DNA of 40,080 bases, taken from positions 1 to 40,080 of the forward strand of contig CALWPT010000001.1 in assembly GCA_944383495.1 (NCBI GenBank), written 5' to 3'. A program made the translations under genes and the position numbers. The notes below the pieces were generated by a model. It did not search any database. It saw nothing but the letters and a program-made list of their open reading frames with translations, and was not told the DNA's origin. This DNA comes from an uncultured Clostridia bacterium (GTDB lineage Bacteria; Bacillota; Clostridia; Oscillospirales; Acutalibacteraceae). Shown piece by piece: positions 1 to 5,924 of this stretch. The first letter of the stretch is position 1. Each line of letters starts with the position of its first letter.

Positions 1-649
1 ACAATCCCTTATCCTTTTGGAATTTCCGAACCGCAGCTTCCGTATCGGGGCCGAAGTCCCCGTCGACGCCGCCCAGTCCCACGGAATAGCCCTGGTCAAT
101 CAGCATCCACTGCACCCAGCGCACGCCGTCGCCTTTGCTGCCCCTTTGCAAGTTGCTTGTGGGAACCGCATAGGGATTGCTTTCGGGGATTTCCGTGGAC
201 GTCGTTGTCTTTTCTTCTCCAGTCATTTCATTCCAAGGGAAAAACCTTCCAGGACAAGAGGTTGCGTTTACATCCTTGTGCTTCAGCAGCCGCAGGCTTC
301 CGTACTTGCCCTTTAGGTAAGCGATCAGTTCCTGTCCGGCTTTTAGCTGCGCTGCGGGCATGGCTGTTTCTGATTCATAGTTTCCTTCAAAGCAAATTCC
401 GATGGAAAAGCTGTTGCTGTTTTTGGCGTGGGCGCCAATCCAGTTTTCCGGGCGACCGCGGTAGACGGATCCGTCCTTGCGCACTAGAAAATGATAGCCG
501 ATGCCGCACCAGCCGTTTGCAAGATGCCAGCGGTGAACATCTTGGGCGGTGCAGGTAACGGCCGCCGCATGGTGTAGAATTAAAGCGGTAGTGGTACTCC
601 GCGTACCGGGTTTTCCGTTCCAATGATAGCTTTCTTCTTTAATGTTCAT
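1..649 (-). CDS. N-acetylmuramoyl-L-alanine amidase (amidase_2/PGRP fold) with peptidoglycan-binding domain, 3' end cut by window
   Basis: I read one uninterrupted frame from an ATG at 649 to the window edge, about 216 codons. It should cleave the amide bond between N-acetylmuramic acid and the stem peptide. The amidase_2 fold covers residues 1-137: HH at 26-27, YHFLVRKDGSVYRGRPE at 52-68, and H124 plus C132 in HKDVNATSCPGRF supply the expected zinc ligands. A linker rich in T, S, E and P follows, and then a PG_binding_1 repeat (LQRGSKGDGVRWVQ ... GVDGDFGPDTEAAVRKFQ) that runs off the edge. No signal peptide is visible, so export may be holin-like, by lysis or non-classical; prophage endolysins look similar, but no phage genes are nearby. 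The ribosome site AAGGAG lies 8 bases before the ATG. The next gene upstream on this strand is the VanY-like enzyme, separated by a terminator hairpin. Confidence 0.88.
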   Translation of the reverse strand, partial: MNIKEESYHWNGKPGTRSTTTALILHHAAAVTCTAQDVHRWHLANGWCGIGYHFLVRKDGSVYRGRPENWIGAHAKNSNSFSIGICFEGNYESETAMPAAQLKAGQELIAYLKGKYGSLRLLKHKDVNATSCPGRFFPWNEMTGEEKTTTSTEIPESNPYAVPTSNLQRGSKGDGVRWVQWMLIDQGYSVGLGGVDGDFGPDTEAAVRKFQKDKGL

Positions 650-759
650 TTCCGTTACTCCTTATGATAAAATTCCTGTGGCATCCATACCTGCAAAAAC
701 GCTCCCTGTTGTCTAATTGCGTGCAACTAAGGACGGAAAACTTTTTATCCTGCAATAGT

Positions 760-797
760 AAAAACAATAGCCGGGAAGGCATTGCGCTTTCCCGGCT
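760..797 (-). terminator. Rho-independent terminator after the VanY-like gene
   Basis: A perfect 9-bp stem (AGCCGGGAA at 769-777 with TTCCCGGCT at 789-797) is followed on the reverse strand by ATTGTTTTTA. It sits 53 bases past the VanY-like stop codon. A T-run at 808-814 on the other side could also make it work weakly in the forward direction. Confidence 0.75.
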
Positions 798-849
798 GCA
801 CCGCTTGTTTTTTATAAAAATGCATGGCAATCCTCAGACTGCCGTTTTC

Positions 850-1716
850 TTATCTTGCTGTCTTTTCCCGCAAAAATTCTTCCAGGCAGATCCCGCGGCT
901 CATGATTTCCCGCGCCGCAGAAACACCCACATAACGGTAGTGCCACGGCTCAAAAATAACTCCGGTAATGGCCTCCTTATTTTTAGGGTACCGGAGAATA
1001 AAACCATAATCCGCCGCATTTGCCTTCAGCCATTTGGCTGCGTCCGTGTCGGCGTACCCGTCGTTTAGGTTTTGATAGGAGGGGGTGACAATATCCAAGG
1101 CAAGGCCGGTATGATGTTCGCTTGTACGGGGACGGGCGACAGCGGCAGCCGCTGCCTGTTCAGCTCTTTCCCGATCATATCCATACTGGTTGATCACCCG
1201 CTGGATTTTATTTTCAAACAACTGCGTCTGCTTCTCCACCGAACGGTAGGCCGAACAAACCAACAAGCCTACGCCATCCTCTTTCGCTGCGGCAATCATG
1301 TCTAGTGCGGGCTTTTGCACCCTGGCGTCCACTTTGTAATTTTGTACCGGTGCTGTCCTGACCGAAAATTTTTCTGGCAGCCAATTCTCCCCGTTCACCA
1401 GAATCAACTGCCAATCGTCTGCGTTCCCGCTTGCAGCCTCCATTGTGGTGCTTGGCGCCATGGTAATCGGCACGGCGGTGGTTGCGGGAGCCCCGGTGAC
1501 AGAGGGGGTGGACTGTACGGTAGTCGGCATAGGATTGGATGCCCAAGGAACAGTAACAAGCGCCGTGGTTTCCGCCGCCGGATTTGTTTGGGCCTGCAGG
1601 GCTGCTGCAGCCCCTGTCGTCCCTTGAACAGGCGCTTGGCCGGAAGGCCCCGAACAGGATACCAGCGCCGCCATGAATCCAGCCAACAGAAAGTATATCC
1701 ATTTTTTACAGTCCAT
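850..1716 (-). CDS. D-alanyl-D-alanine carboxypeptidase lipoprotein, VanY/M15B family
   Basis: Predicted zinc D,D-carboxypeptidase that trims the terminal D-Ala of peptidoglycan stem peptides outside the membrane. The start chosen is the ATG at 1716 (288 residues), with GGTGAT just upstream; a GTG seven codons earlier is open but leaves a poorer signal. The N-terminus MDCKKWIYFLLAGFMAALVSC is a lipoprotein signal, with C21 as the lipidated cysteine. Residues 25-95 are a low-complexity A/T/P/S spacer that would span the wall. The M15B domain follows: SAYRS near 155, SEHHTGLALD at 199-208 (His and Asp zinc ligands) and EPWHYRYVG at 256-264 (catalytic Glu, His ligand). There are no van-cluster neighbours, so this is more likely ordinary wall maturation than glycopeptide resistance. 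Confidence 0.9.
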   Translation of the reverse strand: MDCKKWIYFLLAGFMAALVSCSGPSGQAPVQGTTGAAAALQAQTNPAAETTALVTVPWASNPMPTTVQSTPSVTGAPATTAVPITMAPSTTMEAASGNADDWQLILVNGENWLPEKFSVRTAPVQNYKVDARVQKPALDMIAAAKEDGVGLLVCSAYRSVEKQTQLFENKIQRVINQYGYDRERAEQAAAAAVARPRTSEHHTGLALDIVTPSYQNLNDGYADTDAAKWLKANAADYGFILRYPKNKEAITGVIFEPWHYRYVGVSAAREIMSRGICLEEFLREKTAR

Positions 1717-1739
1717 TTTAATCACCAAAACCTTCACGG

Positions 1740-1797
1740 CAAAATTGAAATTTGGATGGAAAGGCCCATGAAAGCGGCGGCTTCGCCGCCAATTTTG
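1740..1797 (-). terminator. Nested inverted repeat, possible terminator of the XRE gene
   Basis: CAAAATTG (1740-1747) and CAATTTTG (1790-1797) form an outer inverted repeat around the tight hairpin GGCGGC-ttc-GCCGCC (1776-1790); the two overlap by one base. No clear T-run follows on either strand, so termination is only a guess. It lies between the XRE gene ending at 1917 and the VanY-like gene. Confidence 0.35.
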
Positions 1798-1916
1798 CGC
1801 GGCCGGACACTTTCATTGCTAGAACACCGTCATTTGATCGAATGGCTATGATATTTCTATAAGCTCCATTTTGCAATCCGTATCAAAGATGAGCCAAGTC
1901 CATATCAACTGCTCCA

Positions 1917-2408
1917 TTATGATTTTTTTGGCCGCCGGGGATCATAAGGCATTTCTTTCTCAGATTGCTTTTGCAAAAGCTGATCTAGCCGTTTTTTCTT
2001 TTTCAGTGGAATTTCAACCTGCTCTACCCCTTCCCCCATACTAGCAACTGATATGGAAAAAGTATCTTCCGAGGGCGCCTTATCCTGTTCCAGGCTGACA
2101 AGACTATCGGCCAGGTCATCTAACGCTCTTTGGCTCTTATCACCCAATCTTCTGTATTTCCGGATCAGGTTTTCTTCTGCCGGCGTCAATTCAGTGATTT
2201 CCTCGCCAAAATAATCTAGAAGGTACGATAAAGTGATTCCAAGAGCAACACATAAGCGGACAATTTTCTCTGCATCCGGCTTATTTACATTATTTTCCCA
2301 GTTGCTGATAACACCAGGAGAATGAGCGCCGACCATTTTTGCCAATTCATATTGCGATAATCCCTTTTGCTCTCGGGAAAATCGAATTCTTTCGCCAAAA
2401 GTCGACAT
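1917..2408 (-). CDS. XRE-family HTH transcriptional regulator
   Basis: A 163-residue cytoplasmic DNA-binding protein. The N-terminal Cro/C1 HTH spans roughly residues 5-62 (FGERIRFSREQKGLSQYELA ... VISNWENN ... LCVALGITLSYLLDYF). A helical linker follows, then a C-terminal segment SISVASMGEGVEQVEIP, K-rich, ending LDQLLQKQ. That tail closely matches the other XRE regulator of this cluster (3736-4185), which suggests paralogues with a shared tail function. Two ATGs lie in tandem; GAGGTGTC places the second (2408) at better spacing than the first (2411). It is transcribed divergently from the small HTH gene at 2567, with good promoters for both in the gap, an arrangement typical of repressor/Cro-type switches. 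The target operator is not proven. Confidence 0.85.
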   Translation of the reverse strand: MSTFGERIRFSREQKGLSQYELAKMVGAHSPGVISNWENNVNKPDAEKIVRLCVALGITLSYLLDYFGEEITELTPAEENLIRKYRRLGDKSQRALDDLADSLVSLEQDKAPSEDTFSISVASMGEGVEQVEIPLKKKKRLDQLLQKQSEKEMPYDPRRPKKS

Positions 2409-2440
2409 CATGACACCTCTGTTTCTCAGTTTTCCTTATC

Positions 2441-2469
2441 AGTATATACCATAAAATCTGAAAAATCAA
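2441..2469 (-). promoter_or_regulatory. Sigma-A-type promoter of the XRE regulator, with an overlapping palindrome
   Basis: Reverse strand: TTGATT (2464-2469), 17-base spacer, TATACT (2441-2446). The 8-bp palindrome GTATATAC (2442-2449) overlaps the -10 element and is a plausible operator for autorepression. Confidence 0.6.
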
Positions 2470-2498
2470 ACAATTTTTCAAGTAAAACTTATTTTTTC

Positions 2499-2528
2499 TT
2501 GACAATCCAGAAAAAACTGTAGTAATAT
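2499..2528 (+). promoter_or_regulatory. Sigma-A-type promoter of the small HTH gene
   Basis: TTGACA (2499-2504), 18-base spacer, TATAAT-like TAATAT (2523-2528). The -35 is a consensus match and the coding start lies 38 bases downstream. It is back to back with the promoter of the divergent XRE gene. Confidence 0.7.
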
Positions 2529-2566
2529 GCAAATAATTAAGAAATACTGGAAAGGAACGAACTGAT

Positions 2567-2788
2567 ATGAAAACGATCAACATGGCTGATACATTGAAGG
2601 AGGTGTTAGAAAAACGGGGCGTAAAACAGGCATGGTTGGTCGAGCAAATCAATCAGATGAATCCCGAACTGCATATGACAAGAAATAAGCTAAGCGCTAT
2701 TGTCAACGGTTCAAGAAAGGTTTCCATTGACGAACTGAAAGCAATTTGCATTGCCCTAAAACTAAATCCGGATGTGTTTTTACCCTAA
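2567..2788 (+). CDS. Small Cro/C1-type HTH protein
   Basis: A 73-residue protein that is essentially only an HTH_3 domain: ADTLKEVLEKRGVKQAWLVEQ, then KLSAIVNGSRKVSIDELKAI and ALKLNPDVFLP. It lacks any dimerisation or ligand domain, like Cro or the antitoxin-type regulators of mobile elements. The ATG is preceded by GGAAAGGA, and a strong promoter (2499-2528) and a strong terminator (2835-2856) make it a stand-alone unit. It is divergent from the larger XRE gene, so the two may antagonise each other at the shared intergenic DNA; this is inference from layout. No toxin partner gene is visible next to it. Confidence 0.82.
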   Translation: MKTINMADTLKEVLEKRGVKQAWLVEQINQMNPELHMTRNKLSAIVNGSRKVSIDELKAICIALKLNPDVFLP

Positions 2789-2834
2789 ATTTTTTTGCAG
2801 CAAGTTTTTTCAGTGACGCAATATGGCGCTTCTC

Positions 2835-2856
2835 ACGGCCAAAAGGCCGTTTTTTT
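2835..2856 (+). terminator. Rho-independent terminator of the small HTH gene
   Basis: ACGGCC (2835-2840), loop AAAA, GGCCGT (2845-2850), followed by a run of T to 2856. It lies 47 bases past the stop codon. Confidence 0.88.
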
Positions 2857-2860
2857 ATGT

Positions 2861-2900
2861 AACCTCCGCCGCGCGGCTAGCCGACCGCAAGACGGAGGTT
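2861..2900. repeat. 40-base nested inverted repeat of unknown role
   Basis: Outer arms AACCTCCG (2861-2868) and CGGAGGTT (2893-2900) enclose the inner palindrome CGGCTAGCCG. The element sits right after the terminator of the small HTH gene and before the 3' end of the converging ImmA gene. No T-run follows, so it is not an ordinary terminator. The following 98 bases (2901-2998) hold no gene I can support. Confidence 0.5.
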
Positions 2901-2998
2901 ATGCCTTTTAGCAAATTGCAGAGGCGGAAAATTGCTTCATACCGTGAACCCTGAAAAGGAAGGGGTAATGCCGCAAAGAGGGCGTTGAGTCCAAGGAA

Positions 2999-3692
2999 TT
3001 ATAAGCTAAGGATTCGAATCAACTGAAAGAAAAAGAATGCGGCGCCCGCTATAACGAAAACGGCGGCAAAACCGGTTAACAGACGCTTGATCAGGCGGTT
3101 TCTGTCGTAGTATCGGTAAGATCGGCAATTATCAATATATTCTGAGAATTGCTGACACAGTGCCTCGTCTATCGCGCTAAAATCTCTGCCGGATGTATAT
3201 TCCGCCAACTCTCCAGCAATTTCACGGGCATGGGATTGCCCCAATTGCGTGGCCTGGGCAACCTCACGCGGCGTACAAATACCAGCGCGAAATAGCACCG
3301 GCTTGGGCGCCAAAAGGTACAGCCCAAGCTCGTTGGCCTCCTGATCCTGCTTTTTTTTGCTGAAGCGGGTCCTCATGCTCGCCTATAATCCGCCCCGCAT
3401 TTTTTAAGTGCAGAATAATATGCGCTAATTCATGGGCAACAACAAATTGCTTTTCATCGAAAGACAAATTGCCGTTATAGAAAATACGGTATCCCATTTC
3501 CGTATGGACGGCTATTCCATTCCGATGCGCACATTTGTCCAGAAGGCCGGCTTCTTTAATAAATTTCTGCCCTTTACAGTACGACAAAATAATACAGTCC
3601 AATTTTTCCGCCAGCAAGTCCAAATCAACAGGCAGCTGATTGATCCCATATTGCTTCAGTGTTTTAGCGGCTATGGCTTCCATATTATGCAT
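2999..3692 (-). pseudogene. ImmA/IrrE-family metallopeptidase with C-terminal membrane anchor, interrupted by a frameshift
   Basis: Two overlapping reverse frames join into one protein of about 230 residues. The first frame (3692 to 3264) carries the peptidase core with the zinc motif VAHELAHIILH (HELAH at 87-91). After EDPLQQ it would run into an unrelated tail. The second frame (ending at 2999) resumes the family sequence as KKQDQEANELGLYLLAPKPVLFRAG, then a helical region, and ends in a hydrophobic segment (LLTGFAAVFVIAGAAFFFFQL) that would anchor the protein in the membrane. The switch point is a run of eight A on the coding strand (T at 3351-3358); seven would restore the frame. ImmA-type proteases cleave XRE repressors, and an XRE gene lies 43 bases upstream in the same orientation. 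The gene may be broken, a slippage-controlled gene, or the run may be a sequencing error. Confidence 0.85.
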
Positions 3693-3735
3693 ATGAATTC
3701 CCTTTTACGTTGTTTCCAATAAAATGAAAGAGTGT

Positions 3736-4185
3736 TTACTTGTTTTCATGCTCCTGGAGAAGACGGTTGAGCTTGTCCCGCTTGCTGGCGGGAATTTCAA
3801 TTTGATCCACACCGCCATCCATGCAGGCAAAGGGTAACGTAAATGTCTCTTCCGCTGGCTTGGCCTCTTCCGTCAGCAGCTCGGCCGATATATCCACAAT
3901 TTCTTCTACCAGCCTCTGGGCTCGGACTGGCAGCGAGCGAATTTTGCGGGTGAGCGCGGAATCCGCGGCTGCTTGTCCTGTGACCAGGTGGAACGCACGA
4001 TCCATTGACTGACCGTATAAGCGAAATAAAGAAATTAAGGTGCCGATGTCAGGCTGTGCCGCTCCGGATTCCCACGCCGCCAGCGTTTGCTGACTGCGGT
4101 TTAAAGATGCGGCCGCTTCTTTTTGCGTCATACCAGACAGATGACGCGAATGCTTAAGAACGGCGGCAATTTGTAATTTATTCAT
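3736..4185 (-). CDS. XRE-family HTH regulator, likely partner of the ImmA-type protease
   Basis: A 149-residue protein with an N-terminal Cro/C1 HTH (IAAVLKHSRHLSGMTQKEAA ... QTLAAWESGAAQPDIGTLI ... LFRLYGQSMDRAF, about residues 6-68). A helical stretch follows, and then a tail with TFTLPFACMDGGVDQIEIP and KLNRLLQEH. This tail aligns with that of the regulator at 1917-2408. The ImmA-type protease gene starts 43 bases downstream, the classic repressor-antirepressor pairing of ICE and prophage control (as in ImmR/ImmA of ICEBs1). The ribosome site GGAGGG is some 14 bases from the ATG, a long gap, so translation may be weak. Its promoter contains a clean inverted repeat suited to autorepression. 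What it controls elsewhere cannot be seen here. Confidence 0.85.
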   Translation of the reverse strand: MNKLQIAAVLKHSRHLSGMTQKEAAASLNRSQQTLAAWESGAAQPDIGTLISLFRLYGQSMDRAFHLVTGQAAADSALTRKIRSLPVRAQRLVEEIVDISAELLTEEAKPAEETFTLPFACMDGGVDQIEIPASKRDKLNRLLQEHENK

Positions 4186-4228
4186 GTAAAGGCATTTTCC
4201 CTCCTAACTTTTATTTTTAATTTATATT

Positions 4229-4257
4229 ACCATATTTTATTGTAAATTACAAGTCAA
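4229..4257 (-). promoter_or_regulatory. Promoter of the XRE-ImmA pair with a candidate operator in the spacer
   Basis: Reverse strand TTGACT (4252-4257), 17-base spacer, TATGGT (4229-4234). Inside the spacer and touching the -35 is the perfect inverted repeat TTGTAA-A-TTACAA (4240-4252), well placed for a dimeric XRE repressor to block RNA polymerase. Confidence 0.6.
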
Positions 4258-4334
4258 AATACCAATTTTTTTTGTTTTTATGCTTTATTATAATGAAAAG
4301 ACCGTCTTTTCTACAGCCAGGAGCGCAATTGTGC

Positions 4335-4363
4335 TTGTAGGTTGCCAAGGGATGTGTTATGAT
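4335..4363 (+). promoter_or_regulatory. Promoter of the sugar isomerase-like gene
   Basis: TTGTAG (4335-4340), 17-base spacer, TATGAT (4358-4363). Transcription would begin near 4370, which supports the downstream GTG start at 4457 rather than the longer open frame that begins at 4280. A second possible -10 (TATAAT, 4289-4294) lacks a good -35. Confidence 0.5.
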
Positions 4364-4456
4364 AACAGAGAATTTGCCGGGTCGCTGCTGCGCTGCTGCT
4401 TCTTTGGGAAAGCCGGAGACCATGGCGGAAGGAAAACAGGAAAGGCGGGAAAGTCA

Positions 4457-5209
4457 GTGCAGGTAGGATTGGCGTCGGTTTCATTTCGTCCATTCACGGC
4501 CGAACAGGTGGTGGCGCTGTCGGCCAAACTAGGATTGCAGATGATCGAATGGGGTGGGGATATTCATGTGCCTGCCGGAGATCTGGACCGGGCGCGGGAG
4601 GCAGCGGCACTGACTCGCAAGGAAGGGATTGGCATTGGAGGGTATGGATCGTATTACCGAATTGGGACCTATTCCAATCCAATTGCGGAATGGACAAAAG
4701 TGTTAGACACCGCAGTGGCCTTGGGGACACCCTGTATTGGTGTGTGGGCTTATAACAGAAATAAAAGCAGCCTGATGGAACGGGAATATCGGAGCATCGT
4801 CGCCCAGACCCGGGAAATATGTGAAATGGCAAAAAAAGCGGGCTTAAGGGTGGCGTTAGAATGTCATCCTGGCACCATCACAGGGGATTACCGAGATTCC
4901 TTACAGTTTCTGGAGGATATCGGCTATGAAGCCACCATGTATTGGCAGCCCAACCAGTTTCAGGACGGGGCTTACAACCTTAGGGCTTGCCAGGCGCTGG
5001 CGCCGCATGTTACGTACGTGCACGTCTTCCATTGGGGGCCTAAGGCACGGTATCCGCTGGCGGCGGGGGAGAGGGAATGGTCTTTATACCGGGATATATT
5101 GAATCGACAGGCAAAAGAGCCGGATTATGTATTGAAATACATGCCGGATAATATGGCTGAAAGCCTGCCTAGAGAAACGAAAGCCCTAAGAAAATTGCTG
5201 CAAAAATAA
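4457..5209 (+). CDS. Sugar phosphate isomerase/epimerase-like TIM-barrel protein (AP endonuclease family 2)
   Basis: A 250-residue protein of the xylose isomerase-like TIM-barrel superfamily. It begins VQVGLASVSFRPFTAEQVV and continues with strand-like signatures: QMIEWGGDIHVP, GIGGYGSYYRIG, CIGVWAYN, LRVALECHPGTITGDY (Glu and His metal-ligand candidates) and VTYVHVFHWG. Members isomerise or epimerise sugars, inositols or related polyols; the substrate cannot be told. The GTG start at 4457 is chosen because family similarity begins there and the promoter maps at 4335-4363; the frame is open upstream to 4280, but that part is Cys/Arg-rich and unlike the family. The ribosome site is weak (GGAAAG). 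It stands alone, with the regulator cluster diverging on its left. Confidence 0.8.
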   Translation: MQVGLASVSFRPFTAEQVVALSAKLGLQMIEWGGDIHVPAGDLDRAREAAALTRKEGIGIGGYGSYYRIGTYSNPIAEWTKVLDTAVALGTPCIGVWAYNRNKSSLMEREYRSIVAQTREICEMAKKAGLRVALECHPGTITGDYRDSLQFLEDIGYEATMYWQPNQFQDGAYNLRACQALAPHVTYVHVFHWGPKARYPLAAGEREWSLYRDILNRQAKEPDYVLKYMPDNMAESLPRETKALRKLLQK

Positions 5210-5269
5210 TGCTGTCGATGTGTAAAATTCACCTTTTGGCTTACAATAACCACGGAGGTGATGATACAA

Positions 5270-5431
5270 ATGGAAAACCATCAGGGATCGCGGAACTGGA
5301 AGGATCCGGCCATGGAAAGGTATTTTGCATCCCTGCCTTCCAGTTTGCAGGAAACCATTATGCAGGCGGGGGTGGATTTTGATGATTTGGAGGACTTGAA
5401 ATCCTGTGCGGAACAATTTTTAGATCACTAA
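5270..5431 (+). CDS. Small conserved-looking acidic protein, 53 residues
   Basis: MENHQGSRNWKDPAMERYF begins a 53-residue product ending EQFLDH. The body reads ASLPSSLQETIMQAG then VDFDDLEDLKSCAEQF, a two-helix pattern. The type is familiar from short uncharacterised proteins of Clostridia, but I cannot name a function. Support for expression is the very strong ribosome site GGAGGTGATG just upstream; a second in-frame ATG at 5261 lies too close to that site to be used. It follows the isomerase-like gene by 60 bases and is probably co-transcribed with it. Confidence 0.65.
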   Translation: MENHQGSRNWKDPAMERYFASLPSSLQETIMQAGVDFDDLEDLKSCAEQFLDH

Positions 5432-5523
5432 AATGGAGCAAACCCACGGCAAAAAAGCATATTTGCAGGGACAAAAATCTGTTTTGAGCCACATTGAGGG
5501 AATATAAGCTTGTTTTTAGCCGT

Positions 5524-5557
5524 GCCCGGCGGATCCTCTTCGGAGGAAACGCCGGGC
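5524..5557. repeat. Two-part hairpin in an otherwise gene-free stretch (5432-5924)
   Basis: Outer arms GCCCGGCG (5524-5531) and CGCCGGGC (5550-5557) with a second inner stem TCCTC-GAGGA around a TTCG-containing loop. It could end transcription of the isomerase-like operon, but no T-run follows on either strand. The rest of 5432-5924 holds only a promoter for murI; two overlapping reverse frames at 5358-5790 have no convincing start or ribosome site. Confidence 0.45.
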
Positions 5558-5778
5558 TTGAATTATGCGTAAAAACGGTAGCCGGCGGGGGCAAAAGCTT
5601 CCATGCGCCCCAATAATGTTTGGGACCGTCTTTTCCTCCAAACGATTCGAAAGAGCGAAAGTCGGGGCTGAGCACACCAAACATGCTGCCGTTTGCTGAT
5701 ATATAGAATTTCAAACATCTTACATTTTATCATCTTTATTTTTTGACAGTTTCTGGCATAAGCGCCGCATGCGTACCC

Positions 5779-5807
5779 TTGATTTGGCATATATTTTATG
5801 ATATAGT
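5779..5807 (+). promoter_or_regulatory. Promoter of the murI operon
   Basis: TTGATT (5779-5784), 17-base spacer, TATAGT (5802-5807). The transcript leader to the murI ATG would be about 110 bases. Confidence 0.6.
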
Positions 5808-5924
5808 AATTTATACATCATTGGGGAGAGTGTCCTGATGATACGACGGCTTGTTTAAGGAAAAGGCAAACAAGCAATGGGCAATTCATTATGCGCAAAA
5901 CATACAGACAAGGGAGGGCGCCGC

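Noticed and set aside
850-1716. Glycopeptide resistance (vanY) cluster
   Set aside because: Only a VanY-like enzyme is present; no VanRS, ligase or other van genes are nearby, so routine wall trimming is more likely.
2938-2985. TPP-riboswitch-like string (GTGAACCCTGA ... GGTAATGCCGC)
   Set aside because: It recalls the 3' half of a thi-box, but the essential CUGAGA half is missing and no gene in the right orientation follows it.
4280-4456. Longer form of the isomerase-like protein
   Set aside because: The extension overlaps the likely promoter, is rich in Cys and Arg and has no similarity to the TIM-barrel family.
5358-5790. Two overlapping reverse open frames between a small gene and murI
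   Set aside because: Neither has a convincing ribosome site, and one runs through a strong hairpin and into the opposite strand of a better-supported gene.
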